Shown one piece after another: positions 25,564 to 33,846 of a stretch of 35,234 nucleotides of DNA. The notes beneath the pieces are model-generated. The model made no database searches, had not been told where the DNA came from, and saw only the letters and a list, made by a program, of their open reading frames with translations. The DNA is from Nostoc sp. TH1S01. Lineage in GTDB: Bacteria > Cyanobacteriota > Cyanobacteriia > Cyanobacteriales > Nostocaceae. The DNA lies in NCBI GenBank assembly GCA_018993265.1, contig JAGKSW010000008.1:1-35234 (forward strand). Reading direction: 5' to 3'. Within the stretch, counting starts at the first letter, position 1; the number at the start of each line of letters is the position of its first letter. A program made the translations under genes and the position numbers.

Positions 25564-25941
25564 CTATTTCAGTATTTCGTCTAATAAGTTTCTTGCAGGT
25601 TGAGCTTTTGTTAGTGCAGCTTGATGATCACTGTAAGCCCGAACTAAACGTACTAGACCACTGACCCCAGTTTTGAGCAGTTCTAGTTCTTCACCAGCCA
25701 ATAATTCACCATCCAGCATTCTTTGGACTAAGGGTTTGATATCGCCAACTTCCTGACGCACCTTTTGCAGTTTTTCCACGCTACTGAGTAAAGCTTTCAG
25801 CGAGTTGAGAATTTCATCAATATCTTGGGTGTTTTCCACTGGTTCAGGTGCATCTTGCACCTTATCTGTATCTTCCGTATTGGTAACTACATCTGGTTCT
25901 TGAGCAGTTGTTTCCCCTTTAGCCCCATTTGACTTTGCCAT
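25564..25941 (-). CDS. acidic, helical hypothetical protein (125 aa)
   Basis: The family is not recognised. Residues 1-45 are low-complexity and acidic (Glu/Asp/Thr-rich). Residues about 46-125 are predominantly helical, with heptad-like spacing (LNSLKALLSSVEKLQKVRQE and LLKTGVSGLVRLVRAY), which suggests a coiled coil or helical bundle. GGAG lies nine bases before ATG 25941. There is no signal peptide or membrane segment. It is directly upstream of the broken small gene and may once have formed an operon with it. Confidence 0.7.
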   Translation of the reverse strand: MAKSNGAKGETTAQEPDVVTNTEDTDKVQDAPEPVENTQDIDEILNSLKALLSSVEKLQKVRQEVGDIKPLVQRMLDGELLAGEELELLKTGVSGLVRLVRAYSDHQAALTKAQPARNLLDEILK

Positions 25942-26080
25942 GAATGTTGTCTCCAGAATTTTTCCCCAGTCTATCGTTAAAACCCCTTGTCTAGTTTGGG
26001 AACTTATGCAAAGTTCAGCTAGGAATTACGTAGTGAGACGAAAAATCAAGGGTGTAAGAGTGTAGGGGCTTCGTCACCCG

Positions 26081-26199
26081 CCTTGAACTCAAGTTCAAGG
26101 CTAATAGCTCAAGTCTACTTAAGTAGACTCAAAGATTTGGGGTATATTTAGTCATCTTCAGATGACTTTTGCTATGAGCAAGGGACTTGAGTTCCTTGC
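26081..26199. repeat. array of four hairpins upstream of the second sigma gene
   Basis: Four adjacent near-perfect hairpins with 2-base loops are present: CCTTGAACT arms (26081-26100), AGTCTACT arms (26112-26129), AGTCATCT arms (26150-26167) and GCAAGGGACT arms (26178-26199, one wobble). A mirrored array lies on the far side of the sigma gene at 27704-27816. Confidence 0.75.
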
Positions 26200-26422
26200 G
26201 GGACACGAGTTTTACCTTAAGTTGACACTAATGAGGGGTGTATGTATCCAAAACCCTTACACCCCCATACCCGTTCTCAACAGACAATTTTTTTGCATGA
26301 TTGGGCTAGAAGAGCGATCGCAGCACAAAATGGCTTGTCTAAATTGGCATTTTTTCCGAGTCTATTTGATTTATACTTTTAGATTCGTCTGAAATTATCA
26401 ATAAGAACAGTTTGAAAGTTGT

Positions 26423-27373
26423 ATGTCCAGCCTAAGTCCTGACATGGTACGCGTTTATTTACGAGAGATTGGCCAGTTCCCTTTACTCACCTCAGACCAA
26501 GAAATCACTTATGGCAGGCAAGTACAGCAAATGATGGCCATTGAGGAGCAAAAACAACAGCTGAGTGAACAATTGGATCGGGAACCAACATTATCAGAAT
26601 TAGCGAATTTTGTAAACAAAAGCGAATCTGAAATCACTCAAATCCTCCAGCTTGGTCAGCGAGCCAAGCAAAAAATGGTGACAGCAAACCTCCGACTGGT
26701 GGTTTCCATTGCCAAAAAATATCAGCGTCGCAATCTAGAATTATTAGATTTGATTCAAGAAGGTGCAATTGGTTTACAACGAGGCATAGAAAAATTCGAC
26801 CCCAATCGCGGTTATAAGTTGTCAACCTATGCCTACTGGTGGATTAGCCAAGCTATTACCAGAGCGATCGCTGAAAAATCCCGCACTGTTAGGCTACCAA
26901 TTCACGTTAACGAAAAACTCAATCAAATCAAAAAAGTCCAACGAGAATTATTTCAAACTCTTGGTCGTCGTCCTTCGGTGGCAGAAATTGGTCAAAAATT
27001 GGACATCGAACCCAGCCAAATTCGAGAATATCTCAGTGCTGCTAGTTCGACAATTTCTTTAGATTTAAAAGTTGGCGATAACCAAGACACAGAACTCAGT
27101 GAACTTTTAAGTGATGATGGTGTCTCCCCCAATGACCAAATTACCCAAGAAATGCTGCGTCAAGACTTGGATAACTGGTTATCATCACTGAAACCTGTGC
27201 AACGTGAAGTATTAATTTTGCGTTTTGGACTGCTAGATAATCAAGAACGGAGTTTGGCACAGATTGGCGAAAAGCTCAATGTCAGCCGCGAACGTGTTCG
27301 TCAAATTCAGCAGCAAGCCATGAATGTTCTGCGTCGTCAACAACCAGAAATGGGACAATATCTATCTTCTTGA
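26423..27373 (+). CDS. sigD: group 2 RNA polymerase sigma factor (SigD-like)
   Basis: The 316-residue protein has the same layout as the sigma factor at 8625. Region 1.2 starts SPDMVRVYLREIGQFPLL, region 2 contains NLRLVVSIAKKY and [17 protein letters not shown] (about 134-150), and region 4.2 contains LNVSRERVRQIQQQAMNVLRR. It has Ser instead of Arg in the WWIRQ position (WWISQ) of region 2.4, the part that reads the -10 box, which may alter promoter choice. No long N-terminus is present, so it is group 2. The SigD name is tentative, based on recalled Anabaena gene order and the RQIQQQA end. The ribosome site is weak. The gene is bracketed by hairpin arrays. Confidence 0.9.
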   Translation: MSSLSPDMVRVYLREIGQFPLLTSDQEITYGRQVQQMMAIEEQKQQLSEQLDREPTLSELANFVNKSESEITQILQLGQRAKQKMVTANLRLVVSIAKKYQRRNLELLDLIQEGAIGLQRGIEKFDPNRGYKLSTYAYWWISQAITRAIAEKSRTVRLPIHVNEKLNQIKKVQRELFQTLGRRPSVAEIGQKLDIEPSQIREYLSAASSTISLDLKVGDNQDTELSELLSDDGVSPNDQITQEMLRQDLDNWLSSLKPVQREVLILRFGLLDNQERSLAQIGEKLNVSRERVRQIQQQAMNVLRRQQPEMGQYLSS

Positions 27374-27378
27374 GCAAG

Positions 27379-27427
27379 TGCTGAGTGCTGAGTGCTGAGT
27401 GCTGAGTGCTGAGTTTTAAGTGCTGAG
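27379..27427. repeat. heptamer tandem repeat (TGCTGAG, five plus one units)
   Basis: TGCTGAG is repeated five times without interruption from 27379 to 27413, then once more at 27421 after TTTTAAG. It lies just behind the sigma gene. Single copies of the same word occur before obgE (17320, 17434 in inverse). Confidence 0.9.
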
Positions 27428-27544
27428 TGAGAAAAAGGATACTCAGTTTTTGAGAATGTTACCCATTTTGGCTTTATAAGGTTCAGTTAAGACTCAAAAC
27501 CAATTTTGGCGTAGTAACTATCTTGAAAATCAAGAAAACAAAAT

Positions 27545-27574
27545 TGTAGGGGTGAACGGCTGTTCACCCCTACA
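27545..27574. repeat. perfect 13-base-arm palindromic repeat
   Basis: TGTAGGGGTGAAC (27545-27557) and GTTCACCCCTACA (27562-27574) flank GGCT. It lies 170 bases after the sigma stop codon and is not followed by a T-run, so a dispersed palindromic repeat is likelier than a terminator. Confidence 0.7.
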
Positions 27575-27703
27575 GTTGTATTTGTAAGAGGATGTTTTAA
27601 AAGTCATGACTGATGTATCAAATATTTTTTACCTCACCCTAACCATCCTCTTGGAAAGGCTGCGGTGTACACATAAATCTGAGTTAAGTGCATCTATCCC
27701 ACC

Positions 27704-27816
27704 TCGGAATTAATTCCGATTCTCACAGCACAAGTCCTCTTCAGAGGACTCAACTAGAAATTTATGAGTCCACTTGAGTGGACTTTGGCTATTAGCCTGG
27801 AACTTTAGTTCAAGGC
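27704..27816. repeat. hairpin array mirrored to the one at 26081
   Basis: Hairpins in order: TCGGAATT/AATTCCGA (27704-27719), AGTCCTCT arms (27733-27750), AGTCCACT arms (27767-27784) and a CCTGGAACT/AGTTCAAGG pair ending at 27816. Read on the minus strand the order and linker words (GCTATTAGCC) match the upstream array. A single MITE-type end (GAGGATGTTTTAAAAGT) lies before it at 27598-27614. Confidence 0.75.
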
Positions 27817-27881
27817 GGGATAGGGTTTCATACTACTGGCGTGCGAATTCCATTCGTCGGGGCTGGGTGCAAGAATAGAAT

Positions 27882-28721
27882 CTATTGCGGTGGCAAGTTG
27901 ACATCTTGTGCCAAACGCAGGTTTTTCAATAATTTAATTGCCCACCAAGTCATATCAATTTCCCACCAGCGCCAACCACACCTCGCTACATGAGGATAGG
28001 CATGGTGATTGTTGTGCCATCCCTCGCCATAGGTGAGAATCGCCGCCCACCAGAGATTACGCGAATTATCATTACACTCAAATGTGCGATATCCCCACAT
28101 GTGGGTTACTGAGTTAATAAACCAAGTTGTATGCCACAAAATTACACATCTCAAAAACACACCATAGATGACAAATGACCAACCGCCGAGGGCATACAAC
28201 AACAAGGCGACTGGAATTTGTAATAGTAAAAAGTAGCGATTCAGCCAACGGTAAAAAGCATCTCGCGCTAAATCAGGAGCATATCTTTGGTAGCAGTCAT
28301 AATCAAAGAACTCTTTGTTGGGGTAGAAAATCCATAACATATGACTCCACCAAAAACCCCTGCGGGCAGAGTAGGGATCTTTGTATTCGTCTTCTGTGTG
28401 AGCATGATGTAACCGATGTCCTGCTACCCAAAATATTGGCCCACCTTGCAAAGATAGCGCCCCCAAAATTGCGATCGCATATTCCAACCACTTAGGCACA
28501 CGCAAGCTACGATGGCTCAACATTCGGTGATAGCCCAGGCAAACTCCAATACTGCCAAATAGCCAATGCAGCAAAACCATCACACCCAACGCAGACCAAG
28601 AAAAAAACCACGGTGCTAACAATGCCAGAGCATGAATTATCGCAAAAAAAGCGACAGTTAGCCAATCAAGACGTAATGATTGGGGATTATCTGACCAAGT
28701 TTTCATGGAATTAAATTTCAC
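27882..28721 (-). CDS. desC: acyl-lipid/acyl-CoA delta-9-type fatty acid desaturase
   Basis: The roughly 280-residue membrane di-iron enzyme introduces a double bond into saturated acyl chains, using O2. The three histidine boxes are complete: HRMLSH (about 65-70), HRLHH (about 102-106) and HNNHH (about 236-240). Four hydrophobic helices flank them (LTVAFFAIIHALALLAPW and others). The start is uncertain: GTG 28721 sits five bases after GAGGAG and is preferred; ATG 28706 lies 15 bases further in, and GTG 28727 would overlap the ribosome site. It ends the minus-strand group hemF-ho-hemN-desC with a 97-base gap after hemN, and shares their need to respond to oxygen. The exact regiospecificity is inferred from family resemblance. 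Confidence 0.88.
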   Translation of the reverse strand: MKFNSMKTWSDNPQSLRLDWLTVAFFAIIHALALLAPWFFSWSALGVMVLLHWLFGSIGVCLGYHRMLSHRSLRVPKWLEYAIAILGALSLQGGPIFWVAGHRLHHAHTEDEYKDPYSARRGFWWSHMLWIFYPNKEFFDYDCYQRYAPDLARDAFYRWLNRYFLLLQIPVALLLYALGGWSFVIYGVFLRCVILWHTTWFINSVTHMWGYRTFECNDNSRNLWWAAILTYGEGWHNNHHAYPHVARCGWRWWEIDMTWWAIKLLKNLRLAQDVNLPPQ

Positions 28722-28818
28722 AAACACTCCTCATACCAATTCAAAAGCCAAAATTCGGGGAGTCAAAACTAAAAAATTAAATATTTTTCTGAATTTTTCA
28801 CACCCAGTTGCTAATTCT

Positions 28819-30216
28819 TCAAATCGCTTTAGAATAACCAAGATTTGCTCTTTCCCGCAGATAAACATCAAATACAGCCGCAATGTTGCGAATGAGTAAT
28901 CTGCCGCTTGGTGTCACTTCAATTTGATTAGGAGAAAGTTTAATCAAACCATCAGCTTCTAATAACCGTAATTGTAATTGCTCTGTTTGGAAATATTCAG
29001 CAAAATCACTATCAAAGTGTAGATGATATTTTTCTTCTATTTTGTCTGGGGAAAGCTGGACTTGACACATTAATTCCATAATGATTGTCCTACGCACAAC
29101 ATCATCTTGATTGAGTTTCACTCCTTTTTCGATTGGTAATTCATCATTATTAATCGCTTGATAATAATTTTTGAGTCGTTTATGATTCTGCACATACACA
29201 TCATGCAGCATACTAATTGAACTCATTCCAAATGCTAACAAATCAGATTCTGGTTTGGTGGTATAGCCTTGGAAGTTGCGATGTAGTTGCCCTTGTTGTT
29301 GGGCGATCGCTAATTCATCATTTGGTTTCGCAAAATGATCCATACCGATAAAAACATAGCCATTGTTGCTTAATTCTTCAATTGACATCTGCAAAATTCG
29401 CAATTTTTCTTCAGCTAATGGCAAAGCCTCTTGCGGAATTAAACGTTGAATTGGTTTTAACCAAGGTACATAAGCAAAGTTAAACACTGCAATCCGGTCT
29501 GGATTGAGTTGAATTGTCTTGTTAACTGTGCTTTTAAAAGTCTCTAAAGTTTGATAAGGCAAGCCATAAATTAAATCAACATTCACACTCGTAAAACCAG
29601 CATCCCGCACCCAATCCATCACCTGAAACAGCATTTCTTCCGGCTGAATTCGGTTAACAGCTTGTTGTACTTGCAAATTAAAATCTTGAATGCCAAAACT
29701 AATGCGATTAAAACCTAAATCTTTTAAAGTAAACAAGTAATCTCTATCTAAAAATCGTGGGTTGACTTCAATAGAAATTTCTGCATCATCATCAAAATCA
29801 AAACAATGATTGAGTGCGTACCATAAAGCCTCAACTTGACGTAGTGATAAATAATTTGGAGTACCACCACCCCAATGTAATTGTTGAACAGTCCGTTCGT
29901 GATGAATTAAAGACGCTACTCGTTGAATATCCCGAATCAAATAATTTAAATAAGGTTCAGCAAGTATTTTATTGGGAGTAATAACAGTATTACAACCGCA
30001 GAAATAACAAGCACTTTCACAAAAGGGAATATGACAATATAGTGATAGGGGTGTTTTTTTGTAATTGCCAACTGCGATCGCTGCTTTAAAATCAGCTTGT
30101 TCAAAATCCTCTGTTAACTCTGTAGCGGGAGGATAACTAGTGTAGCGCGGTAAAGGCTGATCATATTTTCTCAGCAAGTCAGCATCAAATCTCACATTTT
30201 GCGACAAAACGTTCAT
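28819..30216 (-). CDS. hemN: oxygen-independent coproporphyrinogen III oxidase
   Basis: The 465-residue radical-SAM enzyme converts coproporphyrinogen III to protoporphyrinogen IX without O2. PRYTSYPPA (about 23-31) and SLYCHIPFCESACYFCGC (about 58-75) carry the CxxxCxxC cluster (Cys66, Cys70, Cys73) and the extra Cys75 found in true HemN. HWGGGTPNYL, EVNPRFL, FNRISFGIQDF and VDLIYGLPYQT follow as in the family, with the C-terminal HemN domain to the end, so it is likely a genuine HemN rather than HemW. No ribosome site is obvious before ATG 30216. It lies 89 bases after the heme oxygenase gene with a palindromic repeat between, and 98 bases before desC, in a low-oxygen context. Confidence 0.95.
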   Translation of the reverse strand: MNVLSQNVRFDADLLRKYDQPLPRYTSYPPATELTEDFEQADFKAAIAVGNYKKTPLSLYCHIPFCESACYFCGCNTVITPNKILAEPYLNYLIRDIQRVASLIHHERTVQQLHWGGGTPNYLSLRQVEALWYALNHCFDFDDDAEISIEVNPRFLDRDYLFTLKDLGFNRISFGIQDFNLQVQQAVNRIQPEEMLFQVMDWVRDAGFTSVNVDLIYGLPYQTLETFKSTVNKTIQLNPDRIAVFNFAYVPWLKPIQRLIPQEALPLAEEKLRILQMSIEELSNNGYVFIGMDHFAKPNDELAIAQQQGQLHRNFQGYTTKPESDLLAFGMSSISMLHDVYVQNHKRLKNYYQAINNDELPIEKGVKLNQDDVVRRTIIMELMCQVQLSPDKIEEKYHLHFDSDFAEYFQTEQLQLRLLEADGLIKLSPNQIEVTPSGRLLIRNIAAVFDVYLRERANLGYSKAI

Positions 30217-30255
30217 AAAAATTCGGAATTACAAATCTTGTATTTACAGGTTTTT

Positions 30256-30288
30256 AGATCCTCGACTTCTTGAAGAAGTCGGGGATCT
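30256..30288. repeat. palindromic repeat between heme oxygenase and hemN
   Basis: AGATCCTCGACTTCTT (30256-30271) pairs with AAGAAGTCGGGGATCT (30273-30288) with one wobble and almost no loop. No T-run follows on the minus strand. It may stabilise or attenuate the message between the two genes. Confidence 0.7.
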
Positions 30289-30305
30289 GTTCATTTTGCA
30301 GCACT

Positions 30306-31055
30306 TCAAATACTGTAATTAAGTACCTTATTTTGTTCAGCCCTATTTTCTGTGCTACCTGGTTTATCTTGGCGAGTCATCAAATCAAAAACATGATCAC
30401 CAACAACAGCTTTCACATCTGCTTCTAGTTCATGAACGACATCCCGGTTGAGGGCAAAAGCATAGTTAGCTTCGTCTACAATTTTCTGAACTGTAGCTTC
30501 ATCTATCGCCAAAGAATTCAATGCTTGACGGTATTGTTCTTTAAATGCTCGTTTGGCTTCTGGGGTAGGAATTTGTTCAAATTCGTGCATTGCAGTTCCT
30601 TGCTCTGATGGTAAATCCATTGCCGAACGGGCAATATTTCGCAGTGCTTGTCCACCAGATAAATCTCCCATATAGCGGGTGTAAGCATGAGCAATTAATA
30701 ACTCAGGTTGTGTGTTAGCAATTTCCCGCAGCCGATTTACATAAATTTTTCCAGATGGCGAAGGTTTAATTTCTTCTTGCCAATTTTCACCGTAATAATA
30801 TGCTAAATCTTTCTCTAAATTGGCTTGACGATTCAATTCCGGAAAATAAATCAACCCCACAATTGGATGATTTTGATATCGTTGTAATTCCGCTTCTAAA
30901 ACAGAATAGACAAAGTAAAGATCCGCCAACAATTTCCTAAAAAAGCTCTTTTCGACAATCCCTTTCAGGAAACATTTCATAAACGCAGTATTTTCCGCCA
31001 AGGTATGGGAATGTTTTGTTCCTTCCCGTAAACGCACATCTAAATGGCTACTCAT
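30306..31055 (-). CDS. ho2: biliverdin-producing heme oxygenase (HO2-like)
   Basis: The 249-residue enzyme opens heme to biliverdin, CO and iron, using ferredoxin and O2; biliverdin feeds phycobilin and phytochrome chromophores. The N-terminus MSSHLDVRLREGTKHSHTLAE carries the proximal heme-ligand His at residue 17. The distal-helix motif GDLSGGQALR is at about 133-142. The start at ATG 31055 is supported by GAGG eight bases upstream; an ATG six codons earlier is less likely. The HO2 assignment rests on its position beside hemN and hemF rather than on a diagnostic residue. It is 106 bases after hemF, separated by CTGCTCC-type repeats. Confidence 0.93.
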   Translation of the reverse strand: MSSHLDVRLREGTKHSHTLAENTAFMKCFLKGIVEKSFFRKLLADLYFVYSVLEAELQRYQNHPIVGLIYFPELNRQANLEKDLAYYYGENWQEEIKPSPSGKIYVNRLREIANTQPELLIAHAYTRYMGDLSGGQALRNIARSAMDLPSEQGTAMHEFEQIPTPEAKRAFKEQYRQALNSLAIDEATVQKIVDEANYAFALNRDVVHELEADVKAVVGDHVFDLMTRQDKPGSTENRAEQNKVLNYSI

Positions 31056-31161
31056 AGCGAATACCTCATTCATTATTAAAAAGTTTTGGTTATCTTTTTG
31101 GGATTGGGGTAAATAAAAATCTTCCTCTGCTCCCCTGCTCCCTTGCTCCCTCTGCTTTCTT

Positions 31162-32205
31162 CTACACCCAATCTCTAGGCTGAAGAAAAACTTTCGTCAG
31201 TTCTGCTTCTGGGGTTCCTGCTTCTGGTTCATAGCAATATTCCCAGCGTGCTAAAGGTGGTAATGACATCAGGATAGATTCTGTTCTGCCCTTGGTTTGT
31301 AACCCAAACACTGTGCCTCGGTCGTAAACTAAATTAAACTCGACGTAACGACCCCGACGGTACAGTTGGAAATTACGCTGGCGATCGCCATACTCTGTTT
31401 CTTGTCGCCGTTCTACAATGGGCAAGTAAGCAGGTAAAAAAGCTTTACCGCAAGACTGCACAAACGCAAAGATATCTTCCCAATTGCGATCGACATTTCC
31501 CACTTTTTGGCTGTAAATAGCGGCTGGAGTATCTGTTTGAGAACCGACGTAAAGCTTACCACTAGCATCTTGATAATCAAAGAAAATACCGCCAATACCT
31601 CGCTGTTCTTGACGATGGCGCAAATAAAAGTATTCATCGCACCAACGCTTAAAAGTTGGGTAATACTCTGGATGGTGGGAATCACAAGCATTTTTCAACG
31701 TTTGATGAAAGTGAACAGCATCTTCAGCAAAAGCATAATATGGCGTTAAATCTGCGCCACCACCAAACCACCAAATCGGCCCAGCTTCAAAGTAGCGATA
31801 GTTAAGATGTACTGTTGGCACATAGGGATTGCGGGGGTGCAACACCATTGAAGTTCCTGTGGCGAAAAACTCATGCCCTGCTGCTTCTGGACGTTGCGCC
31901 AAAATCGAAGCTGGTAAGCTTTTTCCCCAGACTGCGGAAAAGTTCACACCGCCTTGTTCAAACACCCGCCCTTCTCGAATCACGCGGGTACGTCCTTCTC
32001 CACCTTCTTCTCGCTCCCAGTAATCTTGTTGAAAGCGTGCTTCTCCGTCAATTTGCTCTAACCCTGTGCAAATCTCATCCTGGATGTTTTGCATAAATTG
32101 CAGCACCCGCGACCGTGAATCCTTGGGTATGGTGTTATTGGGTGATGCGAGGAATGTTGTGTGATTTGGATATTCTTGCAGAGACTTATCGAAATGACGG
32201 CGCAT
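31162..32205 (-). CDS. hemF: oxygen-dependent coproporphyrinogen III oxidase
   Basis: The 347-residue soluble enzyme performs the same two decarboxylations as HemN but with O2. Family signatures are complete: [25 protein letters not shown] split by its conserved His residues, the [13 protein letters not shown] box, and [29 protein letters not shown] forms the C-terminal active-site strand. The start at ATG 32205 has GAGG seven bases upstream; a GTG 14 codons further out is rejected. It is the first gene of the minus-strand group hemF-ho-hemN-desC. Its promoter region is shared with acsF, with a palindrome 46 bases before the start. Confidence 0.96.
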   Translation of the reverse strand: MRRHFDKSLQEYPNHTTFLASPNNTIPKDSRSRVLQFMQNIQDEICTGLEQIDGEARFQQDYWEREEGGEGRTRVIREGRVFEQGGVNFSAVWGKSLPASILAQRPEAAGHEFFATGTSMVLHPRNPYVPTVHLNYRYFEAGPIWWFGGGADLTPYYAFAEDAVHFHQTLKNACDSHHPEYYPTFKRWCDEYFYLRHRQEQRGIGGIFFDYQDASGKLYVGSQTDTPAAIYSQKVGNVDRNWEDIFAFVQSCGKAFLPAYLPIVERRQETEYGDRQRNFQLYRRGRYVEFNLVYDRGTVFGLQTKGRTESILMSLPPLARWEYCYEPEAGTPEAELTKVFLQPRDWV

Positions 32206-32250
32206 GGTAAAACCTCTAAAATTTCGGGTCGGTGAAATTATCACCACTTA

Positions 32251-32266
32251 ATAACTCTATAGTTAT
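32251..32266. promoter_or_regulatory. proposed operator A, ATAACT-CTAT-AGTTAT (hemF side)
   Basis: A perfect 6-base-arm palindrome 46 bases upstream of the hemF start. The same arms occur in site B on the acsF side, and both are followed by GAA. Size and symmetry suit a MarR-type dimer; ChlR, a MarR-family activator of the low-oxygen tetrapyrrole genes in Synechocystis, is a candidate, but the match is inference. Confidence 0.55.
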
Positions 32267-32425
32267 GAATTGACTTTGCAACAGAGAAGTTTCAAAACTT
32301 AATAAACTATCTCAACCCCAGCCCTCTAAGGCTTTGATATAGTCTGCTCTGGTATCTATAGTCTGGGTGATTTCCGACTTTACTCAAGGATTGTAAAGAG
32401 GTCTAGCCAAAGAATCCCACTTATC

Positions 32426-32441
32426 ATAACTTGATAGTTAT
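32426..32441. promoter_or_regulatory. proposed operator B, ATAACT-TGAT-AGTTAT (acsF side)
   Basis: The same palindrome as site A, 31 bases before the acsF start. Here the arms extend to eight perfect bases (TCATAACT and AGTTATGA, 32424-32443). The central four bases differ from site A while the arms are kept, as expected of a protein-binding site. Confidence 0.58.
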
Positions 32442-32471
32442 GAAATTATTTACTTGATTACCGCATTACTT

Positions 32472-33527
32472 ATGGTTAATACTCTGCCCAAGCCAGGAAT
32501 TAAAACCCCCAGCAAAGAAACTGTACTCACTCCCCGCTTTTATACAACAGATTTTGAAAAAGCAGCCAACTTAGATTTGTCTTGTCAAGATACAGAATTG
32601 CAGGCGATGTTGGCAGAGATGCGAGCCGACTATAACCGCCACCACTTTGTTAGAGATGAAGCATTTGAACAGTCCTGGGAACACATTGAAGGTGAAGCGA
32701 GACAGGCGTTTATTGATTATTTAGAACGCTCTTGCATTTCCGAATTTTCTGGTTTTTTACTGTTTAAGGAGTTGTCCCGCAAGCTGAAAAATCGCAGTCC
32801 ATTACTAGCAGAGATGTTTCAACTCATGGCGCGTGATGAAGCCCGCCACGCCGGATTTCTCAACAAAGCAATGGGAGATTTTAAACTCTCCCTAGATTTA
32901 GCAACGGTGACGAAAACCCGCACCTATACGTTTTTCCCAATAGAATGGGTACTTTACACCGTCTACCTATCAGAAAAAATCGGCTATTGGCGTTACATCA
33001 TTATTTACAGACATTTAGAAAAGCACCCGGAAAACCAGTTTTACCCCATCTTCCGCTACTTTGAGAGTTGGTGTCAGGACGAAAACCGCCACGGAGATAT
33101 ATTTAAGGCGCTGTTACGTTCTCAACCGCAACTTTGGAAGACCTGGAAAGCTAAACTGTGGAGTCGCTTTTTCTTGCTGTCGGTATTTGCTACCCATACA
33201 ATGACAGTTCATGAACGGTCTGGTTTTTACAAAACTTTAGGACTAGATGCTACAGAATTTGACCGCCAAGTGGTTTACAACACTAACGAAACAGCCGGAC
33301 GGGCTTTTCCTGTGATGTTAGATACCGAACATCCCCAATTTTTCCCCCGCTTACAACGCTGCGCGGCTTACAACTTACAAATTGCAGAAATTGAACGTAG
33401 TTCTCAGCCCAAATTTATCAAGCTGATGCGTAAACTACCTTTAATCACAGCTATTATTTGGAATTTACTATTGCTTTATCTCATCAAGCCCATTGATGCT
33501 GAAGCTTTGCGTGAAACCGTGCGTTAG
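32472..33527 (+). CDS. acsF: aerobic Mg-protoporphyrin IX monomethyl ester cyclase
   Basis: The 351-residue di-iron oxygenase forms the fifth ring of chlorophyll, making divinyl protochlorophyllide. Glu/His ligands are visible in the segments SGFLLFKELS, MARDEARHAGFLNKAMGD (about 121-138) and CQDENRHGDIFKALL (about 201-215), each with the ExxH-type pattern of the family. A hydrophobic segment lies near the C-terminus (about 321-337, LPLITAIIWNLLLLYLI). The first ATG (32472) is used; a TTG six codons earlier is possible. Proximity to heme oxygenase and hemN suggests it is the low-oxygen paralogue (acsF2/chlAII type), but no residue proves that. The promoter region contains operator B. BciB follows on the same strand. 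Confidence 0.94.
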   Translation: MVNTLPKPGIKTPSKETVLTPRFYTTDFEKAANLDLSCQDTELQAMLAEMRADYNRHHFVRDEAFEQSWEHIEGEARQAFIDYLERSCISEFSGFLLFKELSRKLKNRSPLLAEMFQLMARDEARHAGFLNKAMGDFKLSLDLATVTKTRTYTFFPIEWVLYTVYLSEKIGYWRYIIIYRHLEKHPENQFYPIFRYFESWCQDENRHGDIFKALLRSQPQLWKTWKAKLWSRFFLLSVFATHTMTVHERSGFYKTLGLDATEFDRQVVYNTNETAGRAFPVMLDTEHPQFFPRLQRCAAYNLQIAEIERSSQPKFIKLMRKLPLITAIIWNLLLLYLIKPIDAEALRETVR

Positions 33528-33643
33528 TTTTGGGTTGTAATGTCTGAAGACAAGCCATTGCTACTGTTCCAATACCAAAAGCCAAACCGATTTTTGGTGT
33601 AACTGATTCCATTCGTATATTCTTCGTGTTCTATCCTTCGGAA

Positions 33644-33685
33644 AACCGCTGAAGCGTCTATGTACCCTTTGCGGTTCTTTTTTAT
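33644..33685 (+). terminator. weak terminator-like hairpin after acsF
   Basis: AACCGC (33644-33649) pairs with GCGGTT (33671-33676) across a long 21-base loop, followed by CTTTTTT. It is the only candidate in the 319-base spacer between acsF and bciB, which otherwise shows no gene. Confidence 0.3.
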
Positions 33686-33846
33686 TATTTATGTTATTTT
33701 TAGTAGCTTTAATTACTTCCAAGCTAAACAAAGCCAGTTTTGATCACCTCATAATTATCAATGAAATCTAATTTTTTGCTCTTAAATTTTGTGGAATGTG
33801 CAGCCTTCCGCTATCTTAAGTTTTGAGATAACAAATTGCGCTTAAC

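Noticed and set aside
26162-26392. 76-codon frame before the second sigma gene
   Set aside because: It is formed by the hairpin array and does not resemble a protein.
27379-27427. CRISPR-like array
   Set aside because: The units are 7 bases long and directly adjacent, with no spacers.
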